Assembly (NCBI GenBank): GCA_030681645.1
Contig: JAUXRX010000041.1
Span: 1 to 64,000 of the forward strand
DNA from: Archangium sp.
GTDB lineage: Bacteria; Myxococcota; Myxococcia; Myxococcales; Myxococcaceae
Reading direction: 5' to 3'
Length of the DNA: 64,000 bases
Under the pieces are notes generated by a model. The model was given only the letters and a program-made list of their open reading frames with translations, was not told the DNA's origin and made no database searches. The number at the start of each line of letters is the position of its first letter. Position 1 is the stretch's first letter. This document shows, in pieces, positions 8,323 through 17,256 of this stretch. The position numbers and the translations under genes were made by a program.

Positions 8323-8964
8323 TCAGCGCCACTTCCGGTTGGCCACCAGCAAGGCGGTGACGTAACCGTGCAGCCAGTCGAAATTGATCGGCTTTTCAAG
8401 GTAATGCGAGTTGGGCGGCAGCTCACCCCTTTCGCGCACGGCCTCTCTGGACAGGCCGCTGATGACCAGTATCTGCATGGCCATCAGTTGCTGGTTGCGC
8501 TTGAGCGCCCGCAGCATCTCCATGCCATCGACGCCCGGCATGTTCAGGTCGGTGATCAACAGGTCAGGGCGCATGCTGGCAATGTCCATCAAGGCCTCCA
8601 GCGCGGACGGCATGAAACTGCAATCGACCGGCATGTTCCATTCTTCAAACTGGGCCTTGTACAGATCGCAGGTTGCCTCATCGTCTTCCACCACGAGCAC
8701 ACTGAGCCGATTGCGCGGGTCGGCATCGACCTGGGCCAGTTGCGGGCTGTTCTTCAACAAGTAATTGTTGATGGCACGCAGCGAGAGGCGACGGTGGCCC
8801 CCCAGCGTTTTCCAGGCATCGATTTCGCCCTTTTCAACCAGCGACTGGACGGTGGCAACAGACAGGCCCAGCAGCTTGGCCGCATAAGTGGTGCCACAGT
8901 AGTCGTCGCTTGAAAAATCACTTGCCGTGATGGCGGTTTCAAAATTTTGAGGTTCACGCGGCAT
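8323..8964 (-). CDS. response regulator with N-terminal excisionase-like HTH and C-terminal receiver
   Basis: 213 residues in an unusual order. Residues 25-72 form an excisionase/MerR-type DNA-binding domain (TTYAAKLLGLSVATVQSLVE, then GGHRRLS), and residues 87-205 form a receiver with Glu93/Asp94/Asp95, phospho-acceptor Asp139 in LLITDLNMPG and the KPI lysine motif. Most response regulators have the receiver first. It is the first gene of a pair with the kinase 37 bases downstream and follows an AT-rich gap of 99 bases. Target genes are unknown. It probably binds DNA as a dimer when phosphorylated, but that is inference. Confidence 0.9.
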   Translation of the reverse strand: MPREPQNFETAITASDFSSDDYCGTTYAAKLLGLSVATVQSLVEKGEIDAWKTLGGHRRLSLRAINNYLLKNSPQLAQVDADPRNRLSVLVVEDDEATCDLYKAQFEEWNMPVDCSFMPSALEALMDIASMRPDLLITDLNMPGVDGMEMLRALKRNQQLMAMQILVISGLSREAVRERGELPPNSHYLEKPINFDWLHGYVTALLVANRKWR

Positions 8965-9063
8965 ATGAAAAGCCCTTGAAAATAAGAACTGTTAATTTAA
9001 ACAAATTAATGGATTTAATCAATTGTATTTAATAACAATCATTTGACACAAAATCTTACCTTT
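8965..9063 (-). promoter_or_regulatory. AT-rich intergenic, probable promoter of HTH-receiver/kinase pair
   Basis: These 99 bases are far more AT-rich than anything near them, with runs such as TTAATTTAAACAAATTAATG. They lie between the stop of the large kinase and the ATG of the HTH regulator on the same strand. No exact -35/-10 pair is assigned. Such composition suggests a promoter and possibly autoregulatory sites. Confidence 0.4.
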
Positions 9064-12000
9064 TCAGCTATCGAGCAGCACAACCGCACCCGGCAGCGTG
9101 AAAAAGAATGTCGCGCCTTGGTCCGGTGCGGACTCAGCCCAGACCTGACCACCATGTCGGCTGATCACCCGGCTTACTGTGGCCAAACCAACCCCCGTCC
9201 CCGGAAATTCGGTGACCGCATGCAGGCGCTGAAAGGTGTTGAAAAGTTTGTCCGCGTAGGCCATGTCAAAACCCGCGCCGTTGTCGCGCACCAGAAACAC
9301 CATCAGGCCGGCGGCGTCAATGGTGTGCCCTACGTGGATCTCGGCATGCGCCAGCTGGGATGTGAATTTCCACGCATTGCCCAGCAGGTTTTCCATCACC
9401 ACGCGCAGCAACCTGCCATCGCCCTGCGCCTGAAGTCCGTCTTCTATGTGGATGCTGGCAACCCGCTCCGGGTCACGGCCCCGGCATTCGTCGGCAATTT
9501 CATGTGCCAGCGCGCTCAGGCTTACCGTCTCGTGGCGCAACTGCATGCGCGACACCTGGGCCAGTGACAGCAGGTCTTCAATCAGCCGGCCCATCTGCCC
9601 CACCCCCGCCTGAATGCGCGACAGGTAGTGCCGGGTTTTTTCATCCGACTGGTCGGCACCGAGCTGTTTGGCCAACAGGCGGCTGAAGCCATCTACCGTG
9701 TTCAGCGGCGAGCGCAGATCGTGTGACACCGAATACGAAAACGCCTCCAGTTCCTGGTTGGACAGGCGCAGGGCGGACTCCACCGCCTTGATCTCCGTCA
9801 CATCAGCGTCGATGCCGACCCAGAACAACACGCTGCCCTGTTCATCGAGAACTGGTGTCGCCCGGTAAGACATGGTGTGGTAAGTCCCATCCTGTGCAAG
9901 GAAGCGCCGCATGCCGTGGTACGGCTGGAGCGACGCGCGCGCAGCCTCCCAGTTGGCGACCATATCGGTCAGGTCGTCGGGGTGAATTGCAGCGAGCCAC
10001 TTGTTGCCCATCCAGTCAGCTGGCTCGCCGCCCATCAATTCGTACCATTTGCGGTTGGCGTAGGTCACCCGTCCCTCGGTGTCGGCGTTCCAGACCACCT
10101 GCGGCGCCTGCTCCGCCAGCACCCGGGACATGGCCTCCTGCCGCGCAAGCGCAGCGGTGCGTTCTGCCACTTTTTGCTCCAGGCTCAAATTGAGCTGCTG
10201 GACCTGCTCAAAAAGTTGTGCGTTTTCGATGGCAATACAAGCCAGTTGCGCCAGCTCAACACTGACATACTGATCTTGCAAGGTGAACTCACCCTCGTAT
10301 TTGTCGCTGACCTGCAGCAGCCCCATGGTTTCTCCGTTGTGGCCGGTCAGAGGCACCGCCAGCCAGCCGCGCATCGCCGGGGCTTTGTCATCCCCCTCGT
10401 TCAAGCCAACCCAAAGCGGATGGGCCTGCAGTTCAGGCTGGGTCAGGCGCATGGGGCTGGCGGCGGTGCTGGCCATGGCGTCGAGGCCGCTGGCATGGAT
10501 CAGCCTCACCATGTCGCGGCAATGCGCATATTTGTCTGAATGCGATGTGGCGCTGATCACGCGTCGCTGTTCGCCCGGCAATGTCAGGCTCACCGCCGCC
10601 TGATGGGCACCTACGACGGCCCGGACCTGCTCCACGGTTTCCTGCAGCGCGGCTTCGAGTGTTCGGTGACGGGTAATGGCCTGGGTCGCGTCGGCCGCGC
10701 GCTGCAGGGTGAAGAGGTGGTCCCGAACGCCCTTTTCGGCCAGCACCTGGGCAGTCATGTCCAGGGCCACCACAAAACGCGCTGGCCGCCCGCTGTACTG
10801 AAGCGGGTTAGACACCGTCCCGACGTGAAATTCATGGCCGTTCTTGCGTCGGTGCAGGCGGCGACTGATCACCTGCCTGAACCCACTGGCAATTTCCCCT
10901 CGCAGACGCTGCGCTTCCAGTTCCGAGCGGATGTCGAAAATAGTCATGGTCAGAAATTCGTCGAGGCTGTAGCCATAACTCACGATCGCCGCCCGATTGA
11001 CAGCCAGAAAGCGATGGTTTTCCGCATCAATCACCCACATCGGCACCGGCGCAGCCCCAAACAAGGCCGCGTAGCGTTGCTCACTGTCCACCAGGGCCTG
11101 CTCGGCGTGTTTGCGTTGGGTTATATCCCGCTCCACCGCAACCCAATGGGTAAACCATCCGCTGGCATCGGCAATGGGCACGATGTCGAGCTCCAGCCAG
11201 AACTCCTGGCCGCTTTTGGTGTAATTGATCAACTCGCCGCGCACCGGCTGCCACTTTCTGAGCGCGGCGCCTATGCGGTCCAGTTCGTCGGGCTGCGTTT
11301 TGGGCCCCTGCAAAAAACGGGGCGACTTGCCCAGCACCTCTTCGCGGCTGTAACCGGTGCGGCGCTCAAACGCGTCGTTGACAAAAACAATGCGCGGCCC
11401 GGGCTCTTCAACCGGCTCAGCCTCGGTGATCAGCACAATGTCGTTCAGGCGCGAGACCGCCGCCTCCAGCAGCTTGAGCTGGCTTTGTGCCTCCTGCTGC
11501 TCGGTCACGTCCTGCAATGCGCCCACCAGCCGCACGGTTTTGCCGTCTTCTTGCAAAGCGCGGCCCTGAAGATGTACCAAACGACGGCGCCCGTTGGCAG
11601 TGACAAGTGGCAAGATCAAATCGCAGGGCTGGCCGTGATCAATGCCCGCCTGCAGGGCGGCGCGCACCAGGGGTTGCGCCTCTGGCGCATAAAAACCGAT
11701 CGCCTGCTCGAGCGGCGTATAGCGGACTGGCGGCACTTCGTGGATGCGGTACACCTCGTCCGAACAGACATACACCATGCGGTCGAGCAGCAACTCCCAC
11801 CCGCCAATTTTCGCCATCTCGCCAGTGCGGTTCAGCAGTTCGGTGTTGCGGGCCACAGCCAGCTCGGCCTTCTTGCGCTCGGTGATGTCCTGGATGACAC
11901 CCGCCCTGCGCTTGACTGGCCCAGGGTCATCTTCATCCTGGTCGTGGGCTCGGCCAAACAGGTGAATCCAACGCACCTCGCCGGCATCGGTGGTCACCCT

Positions 12001-13347
12001 GAATTCGGTGTCCAGTGGCAGACCCGCCTCAACAGCCGCTGCGCGAGCCGCAGCGAAGCCTTGCCGATCGTCCGCATGAACCAGCTGGACAAAGCTGGTG
12101 TAGTTTCCGTCAAAGCTGCTGCGATCTACCCCCAGCACATCGTAGGCTTCATCGGACCACCAGCTCTGGCTGGTATGGACGTCAAGCTGCCAATAACCAA
12201 TTCGCCCCAGGCGTTGCGCGTCCTGCAATTTGCGCTTGACCGCGTCACTGCTGTCCAGTTCAGCTTGCAATGCGGCCTGCTGCTTTTGCAGGGATTCCGC
12301 CATCAGGTTGAAGCCAGCTGCGACCCGGGACAGTTCTCCTCCACCCTCAAGAGCCAGTGCCGGAATGCGAGCGTCATAACGCCCCTCCTGGATCTGCCGG
12401 GTGGCATGGAGAATCTCTTCGGTCGGCCCCACAATCGCTTGCCCGCCCATTCGCCAGGCAAGCCAACTGCCCAGAAAAGCCACCAGGGCTATCAGCGTCA
12501 GTTCCATGCCAAGCTGTTTTCGGACTGCACCAACGGCAGCGTCCCGGTCCACACTGACCGCCACAAAGGAAAAAGCTTGCCCGGCTGCTCCTGCAGGCCT
12601 GAAGGCGAAAAGCCGCTGCCGGCCTTGCGTGTCAGGACCTTCACCGATGCCGGTCTGCATGCTGGTCACGGCCTGCTGTAGCAAAGGCACAGAGACCGGC
12701 TGCCCCACCACGGCCGATGCGTCTGCGCTGGATACCAGCACAATGCCTTTGCGGTCTGTGACCACAAAATTTCTGCCGCCTGGCAGAGGAGCATTGGCCA
12801 ATGCGCGGGCGACTTCCGTCAGATCCACCGTGACGAAGGCAACACCGGCCGCCGTGCCCGGCTGAACCAGCGGCATCGCAAATGTGATGATGTGTTTGCC
12901 GCTGTTGCGCCCGCGCATGTAGCCGCTGACAGCCACGCGACCGGTTGACCGCGCCGCCTGAAAATAGTCACGGTCACCGGCGTAACCACCCGCAGCATTG
13001 CCAAGGCCATCACATCGAAGCAAGCCATCGGACCCTATGACACCCAGGTTGGTATACATAGGGAGCTCGGCGTTCAGCTTCGTCAGATAGCGCCTGCAGT
13101 CGGCCAGATCACCAGCCACCACCCAGGGCGACTGGACAAGCGCGGTGAGCACCTGCCGGGCTGAATCCCCCACACTCTGCTGATTGGCCGCCACAAGCGA
13201 TGCCACAAACTGCAACTCGCTCTTGGCTCGCTCCAGCGCTGCGTTTGCGTTATGCCACGCGGTGTAGATCGACATGCCAAACAGCGGGACAATCGCCACC
13301 GCCAACAGCAGCACAATGCGGGCGCGAAGGCTGAATGTGGCTTTCAC
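9064..13347 (-). CDS. large membrane sensor histidine kinase (dCache-HAMP-PAS x5-GAF-HisKA-HATPase)
   Basis: 1427-residue kinase. Membrane segment at about 8-27, periplasmic dCache-type domain (about 30-285), second membrane segment (ELTLIALVAFLGSWLAW), HAMP, then PAS repeats ending in VIQDITERKK, LQDVTEQQEA, ERDITQRKHA and ALDMTAQVLA, a GAF domain (about 890-1060), a fifth PAS ending in DADVTEIK, and a HisKA/HATPase core with SVSHDLRSPL, GNAWKFTS, DNGAGFD and GTGVGLA. The third PAS is LOV-like (GKSPRFLQGP), but the photoactive cysteine position holds proline. The Rcp1-like receiver gene 100 bases upstream is the likely partner. The signal is unknown; the Cache domain suggests a small extracellular ligand. 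Confidence 0.93.
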   Translation of the reverse strand: MKATFSLRARIVLLLAVAIVPLFGMSIYTAWHNANAALERAKSELQFVASLVAANQQSVGDSARQVLTALVQSPWVVAGDLADCRRYLTKLNAELPMYTNLGVIGSDGLLRCDGLGNAAGGYAGDRDYFQAARSTGRVAVSGYMRGRNSGKHIITFAMPLVQPGTAAGVAFVTVDLTEVARALANAPLPGGRNFVVTDRKGIVLVSSADASAVVGQPVSVPLLQQAVTSMQTGIGEGPDTQGRQRLFAFRPAGAAGQAFSFVAVSVDRDAAVGAVRKQLGMELTLIALVAFLGSWLAWRMGGQAIVGPTEEILHATRQIQEGRYDARIPALALEGGGELSRVAAGFNLMAESLQKQQAALQAELDSSDAVKRKLQDAQRLGRIGYWQLDVHTSQSWWSDEAYDVLGVDRSSFDGNYTSFVQLVHADDRQGFAAARAAAVEAGLPLDTEFRVTTDAGEVRWIHLFGRAHDQDEDDPGPVKRRAGVIQDITERKKAELAVARNTELLNRTGEMAKIGGWELLLDRMVYVCSDEVYRIHEVPPVRYTPLEQAIGFYAPEAQPLVRAALQAGIDHGQPCDLILPLVTANGRRRLVHLQGRALQEDGKTVRLVGALQDVTEQQEAQSQLKLLEAAVSRLNDIVLITEAEPVEEPGPRIVFVNDAFERRTGYSREEVLGKSPRFLQGPKTQPDELDRIGAALRKWQPVRGELINYTKSGQEFWLELDIVPIADASGWFTHWVAVERDITQRKHAEQALVDSEQRYAALFGAAPVPMWVIDAENHRFLAVNRAAIVSYGYSLDEFLTMTIFDIRSELEAQRLRGEIASGFRQVISRRLHRRKNGHEFHVGTVSNPLQYSGRPARFVVALDMTAQVLAEKGVRDHLFTLQRAADATQAITRHRTLEAALQETVEQVRAVVGAHQAAVSLTLPGEQRRVISATSHSDKYAHCRDMVRLIHASGLDAMASTAASPMRLTQPELQAHPLWVGLNEGDDKAPAMRGWLAVPLTGHNGETMGLLQVSDKYEGEFTLQDQYVSVELAQLACIAIENAQLFEQVQQLNLSLEQKVAERTAALARQEAMSRVLAEQAPQVVWNADTEGRVTYANRKWYELMGGEPADWMGNKWLAAIHPDDLTDMVANWEAARASLQPYHGMRRFLAQDGTYHTMSYRATPVLDEQGSVLFWVGIDADVTEIKAVESALRLSNQELEAFSYSVSHDLRSPLNTVDGFSRLLAKQLGADQSDEKTRHYLSRIQAGVGQMGRLIEDLLSLAQVSRMQLRHETVSLSALAHEIADECRGRDPERVASIHIEDGLQAQGDGRLLRVVMENLLGNAWKFTSQLAHAEIHVGHTIDAAGLMVFLVRDNGAGFDMAYADKLFNTFQRLHAVTEFPGTGVGLATVSRVISRHGGQVWAESAPDQGATFFFTLPGAVVLLDS

Positions 13348-13447
13348 GGGTCAATAGCGCTGAGCGAGTCAGGCGGACGCGCTGCGACTTCCTGGGAAAA
13401 TGCGGGGGGAGGGCGGGCGCAGCCGCGTGCCAGACGGGAGCGGCGGC

Positions 13448-13891
13448 TCAGGCCGTGGCAATGGACTCATTGACCCGCAACCAGTACTCCTGCAGGCGGC
13501 TTAGTTTTTCTGTGAAGTCGCCAAAATCAACGGGTTTGCGGACAAAGCCATTGGCCCCGCTTTGATAACAGGCAATGATGTCCGACTGCTCACTGGAAGA
13601 GGTCAGCATGACCACTGGCACCAACGCCGTCAGCGGGTTGCTGCGCAGACTGCGCAACACATCGAGGCCCGAAAGTTTGGGCAGTTTCATGTCCAGCAGC
13701 ACAAAGGCCGGCTGCTTCTGGGTATCGCGCCCCGCGTGCGCGCCCTGACCAAACAGATAATCCAGCGCCTCGGCGCCATCACGCGCCGTCACGATGGCGG
13801 TGTCGGCGCCCTGCTCTTGCAGGGTCAGCACGGTCAGTTCAAGGTGGTCGGGATTGTCTTCCACCACCAGGATGGGTTTGTCGTCGTTCAT
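13448..13891 (-). CDS. single-domain response regulator, Rcp1-like
   Basis: 147-residue stand-alone receiver with Glu11/Asp12, phospho-acceptor Asp67 (VLLDMKLPKLSG), the Thr in VVMLTSSS and the Lys in RKPVD. It has no output domain. The spacing and the YLFGQG loop fit Rcp1-type regulators that pair with phytochrome-like kinases. It is upstream of the 1427-residue kinase and probably in the same transcript. It may act as a phosphate shuttle between the two kinases and the HTH regulator, but the route cannot be determined from sequence. Confidence 0.92.
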   Translation of the reverse strand: MNDDKPILVVEDNPDHLELTVLTLQEQGADTAIVTARDGAEALDYLFGQGAHAGRDTQKQPAFVLLDMKLPKLSGLDVLRSLRSNPLTALVPVVMLTSSSEQSDIIACYQSGANGFVRKPVDFGDFTEKLSRLQEYWLRVNESIATA

Positions 13892-14040
13892 AAAGCTATT
13901 TACTCCTGCGCATCGTTATCGGATGTCACTTTCATCACATTTGTCATATTACAGACGTTTACAAGTTTGTCCATCCCTGGCAGCCACATGTTTACCCGCT
14001 CCCTGCCTTTTATTGCACGAAATCTCACTAAACCCAGAAG

Positions 14041-15054
14041 CTACCAGCGCGGCACGGCCTCGTCTTTGAGCTGACTGCGAAGCTCGGCGTAGTTCGGCAC
14101 GACAGTACGCACAGTGTCCCAGAAGCGCGGGCTGTGGTCCATCACCCGCAGGTGGCTCAATTCGTGCACCACCACATAATCTATGACCGACAGCCTGAAA
14201 TGGATCAGCCTCCAGTTCAGGCGTATGGAGCCGTCAGCGCTGGCGCTGCCCCAGCGTGTACCGGCGCTGCTCAGGCTCAACTTGCGCCACTGTACGCCCA
14301 GTTGCGGGGCGAAATGGTTGAGGCGCTCGGTAAAGAGTCGTTTGGCCTGACGCATCAGCCAGGCCTGAACCGCATCGCGAATCTGTTCGGCGCCAGCCCC
14401 ATGTGCCAGCGCAATTTGCAGGGTTTTTGCTGCGCTGGTCGACGAGCCAGCAGGCTCCATCGCGGCACCCGGCGGCGCGCCGGCTCTTAGCTCAGCACCC
14501 ACGCCACCGAAGGCGTGTGTCGGGTCAATCACCAGGCTGACCTGCTCGCCCAGAAAGGGCAGGCAGGCACCTTCCTTCCATTCAATGCGGGCCGACTCAA
14601 GCCGCCGGTGACGGGCCCGGGTTTCATGCAATTTCTGGACTATCCAGCCCGCTTTTTCCTGCACCGCCTTGTCAATTTCATAGAGCGGCACCCACTTGGG
14701 CGCGCTGACCACCAGCCCGTCCACCCCCACCGAAAAACCAATGGTGCGGCGTTTACCCCGGCGGAAGTGGTAACCCACCACGCTGCCCAGCAGCAGGGCT
14801 TCGCGCGTGGCAGCGGGGTGGCGGTAGGTGGGCGGCGCCAGCAGCTGCGCCAGCGTCTGCGCGGGCAGGGAATCAGCAGCAAGGGGCGCATCGTCCGCTA
14901 CTATTTTTATAGCTGGTGGCGCAGGTGGGACAAGGGCCAGAGGCCGATTTACCTTTGATTCTCCGGGCTGACGCGGTTTGCCGGACGGGGCCAGGGTGGG
15001 TTGCTGTGGCTCCCTGTCAAACAGGTCAAGGGTGAACTGAAGAAGCCTTTGCAT
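14041..15054 (-). CDS. YgjP-like (DUF45) metallopeptidase-fold protein
   Basis: 337 residues. The C-terminal two-thirds match the YgjP/DUF45 family: SAGTRWGSASADGSIRLNW, then the zinc motif VVHELSHLRVMDHSPRFW with HELSH as HExxH-like site and a third histidine in DHSPRFW. Function in the cell is poorly known. The N-terminal 85 residues are Pro/Ala-rich and look unstructured; part of that segment (IKIV) is encoded by a short palindromic repeat typical of Comamonadaceae, so the extension is probably lineage-specific. It is followed by plsC on the same strand after a 42-base gap. Confidence 0.87.
   Translation of the reverse strand: MQRLLQFTLDLFDREPQQPTLAPSGKPRQPGESKVNRPLALVPPAPPAIKIVADDAPLAADSLPAQTLAQLLAPPTYRHPAATREALLLGSVVGYHFRRGKRRTIGFSVGVDGLVVSAPKWVPLYEIDKAVQEKAGWIVQKLHETRARHRRLESARIEWKEGACLPFLGEQVSLVIDPTHAFGGVGAELRAGAPPGAAMEPAGSSTSAAKTLQIALAHGAGAEQIRDAVQAWLMRQAKRLFTERLNHFAPQLGVQWRKLSLSSAGTRWGSASADGSIRLNWRLIHFRLSVIDYVVVHELSHLRVMDHSPRFWDTVRTVVPNYAELRSQLKDEAVPRW
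14897..14922. repeat. short Comamonadaceae-type palindromic repeat inside a coding region
   Basis: GCTACTATTTTTATAGC followed by TGGTGGCGCA. The imperfect GCTA...TAGC palindrome with an AT core and a GCGC-containing tail is a small dispersed repeat common in Rhodoferax, Polaromonas and relatives. It lies in frame in the N-terminal linker of the YgjP-like gene. Confidence 0.55.
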
Positions 15055-15096
15055 GATGCAGTTTAGCGCTGGGGGGACTAACCCGTAAACACAGCG

Positions 15097-15852
15097 TCAG
15101 AGTCGTGTCTCGGCTGTTTCCGGATAGGCCTCGGGATCCAGGCGGCGCATCTCGGCTTCTATCCAGGCTTCAACCTCGCGCATCAGTTCCTCCGGCTTGC
15201 GGCCAACGCTGCTGATGGGCTTGCCAATCGAGATGTCCACGATACCGGGCTTCTTGATGAAGGCCTTGCGCGGCCAGCACTTGGCCGATGTGACGGCAAC
15301 CGGAATCACCGGAGCCCCGGTTTCGATCGCCAGCCGTGTTCCGCCGGTTTTATAGACGCCTTGCTGCCCGCGCTCAATCCGCGTGCCTTCAGGGAACATG
15401 ATGACCCAGACGCCCTGACTCATCAGGCGACGGCCTTGCTCGACCACCTTGTTGAAGGCCTGGGCGCGCTGGCTGCGGTCTATATGGATCATGTCCATGC
15501 GAGCCATGGCCCAGCCAAAAAACGGCACGTACAGCAGCTCTTTTTTGAACACGTAGGCCAGGGGGTGCGGCATCAGCGTCGGCATGGAAAACGTCTCCCA
15601 GGTGCTCTGGTGTTTGAGCAGCAGCACGCAGCCACTGGTCTCCGCCGTCGGCAGGTTTTCCATGCCGGTCACACGATTCTTGATGCCCAGAATGACCGTA
15701 CCGCCGCTGACGGCCACTCGCAGCCAGCCGGCACACATCCAGTAAATCTGGGTGCTGCTGCCGAACATCGAAAACACCAGGACAGCCAGCGCCCAGGGGA
15801 TCACGGTCAGCGTCATCCAGAGCAGGTGCAGGATGGATCGAATCAATGGCAT
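15097..15852 (-). CDS. plsC: 1-acyl-sn-glycerol-3-phosphate acyltransferase
   Basis: 251-residue inner-membrane enzyme that adds the second acyl chain to lysophosphatidic acid in phospholipid synthesis. The N-terminal hydrophobic segment (HLLWMTLTVIPWALAVLVF) anchors it. The catalytic motif is KHQSTWETF, an HX4E form of the usual HX4D box, seen in other betaproteobacterial PlsC proteins. FPEGTRIERGQ is the substrate-binding block, and APVIPVAVTSA follows. It is transcribed after gmhB, as in related genomes. Confidence 0.93.
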   Translation of the reverse strand: MPLIRSILHLLWMTLTVIPWALAVLVFSMFGSSTQIYWMCAGWLRVAVSGGTVILGIKNRVTGMENLPTAETSGCVLLLKHQSTWETFSMPTLMPHPLAYVFKKELLYVPFFGWAMARMDMIHIDRSQRAQAFNKVVEQGRRLMSQGVWVIMFPEGTRIERGQQGVYKTGGTRLAIETGAPVIPVAVTSAKCWPRKAFIKKPGIVDISIGKPISSVGRKPEELMREVEAWIEAEMRRLDPEAYPETAETRL

Positions 15853-15917
15853 GGCAATATCTTCAGTGAGGTTTAAGGTATTTCAGGGCTGCAGCCTTTT
15901 ATTTACTTGGGCAAACA

Positions 15918-15941
15918 GCTATTACTTTCATAGCGCTACAG
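15918..15941. repeat. short palindromic repeat supplying the gmhB stop codon
   Basis: GCTATTACTTTCATAGC followed by GCTACAG resembles the repeat at 14897. It overlaps the end of gmhB: the last codons Val-Ala-Leu and the TGA stop fall within it. This suggests insertion of the repeat at the 3' end of the gene, possibly also acting as a terminator. Confidence 0.5.
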
Positions 15942-16491
15942 ATGTATTGCGGTTCAGGATGAATTCTGCAAAAGCGGCCAGATCGGTATGCAGGCGCGTG
16001 CCGGGCGGCAAACCTTCTGGCTGGCCACCGCCCTGGTAGGTCGCCGATTTTCCCGTCAGCACCAGGTGCGGCTCGCACCCGGCAGCAGCGCCGGCCAGCA
16101 GGTCACGCACCGAGTCACCGGCTGTGGGCACCGATTTGAGGGCCACACCAAAACGCGCACCAATCTGTTCAAACAGGCCGGGCAAAGGTTTGCGGCAGTT
16201 GCAGCTTTCCTCGGGGCTGTGCGGGCAATAAAAAACAGCATCCACACGTCCGCCGACGGCGGCCAGCATCTTGTGCATTTTGGCGTGCATGGCGTTGAGC
16301 GAGGCCACATCAAACAGGCCACGGCCCAGGCCCGACTGGTTGGACGCAATCACCACATGCCAGCCCGCATGGTTGAAGCGCGCAATCGCCTCCAGCGCGC
16401 CAGGCAGGGGCACCCACTCTTCCGGTGTTTTGACAAAGTCGTCGCTGTCGCTGTTGATGGTGCCGTCGCGATCAAGAATGACGAGTTTCAT
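15928..16491 (-). CDS. gmhB: D-glycero-beta-D-manno-heptose 1,7-bisphosphate 7-phosphatase
   Basis: HAD-superfamily phosphatase of 187 residues in the ADP-heptose pathway for lipopolysaccharide core. The nucleophile motif is LDRDGTIN (Asp7, Asp9), and the zinc-binding loop is CPHSPEESCNCRKP (Cys89, His91, Cys97, Cys99); GDSVRDL supplies the late acidic motif. The ATG overlaps the stop of the FkbM methyltransferase in an ATGA, implying translational coupling. A repeat element supplies the last codons and the stop. Confidence 0.93.
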   Translation of the reverse strand: MKLVILDRDGTINSDSDDFVKTPEEWVPLPGALEAIARFNHAGWHVVIASNQSGLGRGLFDVASLNAMHAKMHKMLAAVGGRVDAVFYCPHSPEESCNCRKPLPGLFEQIGARFGVALKSVPTAGDSVRDLLAGAAAGCEPHLVLTGKSATYQGGGQPEGLPPGTRLHTDLAAFAEFILNRNTSVAL

Positions 16492-17246
16492 GGCGCAGCC
16501 CCTGTTGACACTGTGGGTCGGAAGATGAAGTTGTTGTAGTAGTCCTTGGCGTCCCAGAAACGCTCACCGGTCTGCTTCTGATGTAACTCGTCGCGAAACT
16601 CGGCCGCAGGCAATTCACGCAGGCCCGGCATGGCCAGCGTCGCGCTGTAACCAAGAGACTCCACCAGTGCGATGAAATCGGGAACGGTTTTTCCGGCCGG
16701 CAGATGACGGCCTTCACACTCGATCACCAGCAACGGTTTGTCGCGCCGGATCAGCGCCAGCGCGCCCTGCAGCACCGACAGCTCATGGCCTTCCACATCA
16801 ATCTTGATCACGCGAACCGGGGCATGCAGCTTGTCGGCCGCGTACGCGTCGAGTGTCGTGACCTGCACCGTTTCCTTGTGGCAATCAGTTTTGTCGGCAA
16901 TGCTGGCCTCCAGCGAAGCGCCTGGAGAATGACTGTCACCGGGTACAAACAAGTCAAGTTCGCCCTGCTGATTGGACAAAGCGAGGTTTTCAACGGTCAC
17001 ATTGCGCAGGCCAGAACGCTGGCAAGCGCCTGTCAGGTAAGTCGCCAGCCGACTCTGCGGCTCAAACGCCACCACCGGCGATGCGCCGGCCCAGCGCGCC
17101 ATCGAATACAGGTAGCTGCCCTTGTTGGCGCCCACGTCCAGCGCCACGCCGCCATGGCGCAGGGCCTCGCGGATAGCGCGCAGCTCAAACACCTGATCCC
17201 GGTAACGTGTTTTCCACGCGCGCCATGCCAGTTTCAGGTCCATCAT
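16488..17246 (-). CDS. FkbM-family methyltransferase
   Basis: 252-residue SAM-dependent methyltransferase. Motif I is VALDVGANKGSYLYSMARW (about 35-53), the acidic residue after strand 2 is in VVAFEPQS, and KIDVEGHE with LLVIECEG are the FkbM signatures. FkbM enzymes usually O-methylate sugars or polyketides; with gmhB directly coupled by an ATGA overlap, modification of an LPS or exopolysaccharide sugar is plausible but unproven. It begins 10 bases after glyS ends. Related genomes usually have gmhB directly after glyS, so this gene looks like an insertion in that order. Confidence 0.88.
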   Translation of the reverse strand: MMDLKLAWRAWKTRYRDQVFELRAIREALRHGGVALDVGANKGSYLYSMARWAGASPVVAFEPQSRLATYLTGACQRSGLRNVTVENLALSNQQGELDLFVPGDSHSPGASLEASIADKTDCHKETVQVTTLDAYAADKLHAPVRVIKIDVEGHELSVLQGALALIRRDKPLLVIECEGRHLPAGKTVPDFIALVESLGYSATLAMPGLRELPAAEFRDELHQKQTGERFWDAKDYYNNFIFRPTVSTGAAP

Positions 17247-17256
17247 GCTGAGCCGG

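Noticed and set aside
10540..12681. 713-codon plus-strand open frame
   Set aside because: Antisense to the PAS-rich kinase, whose domains are unmistakable; the frame has no recognisable motif.
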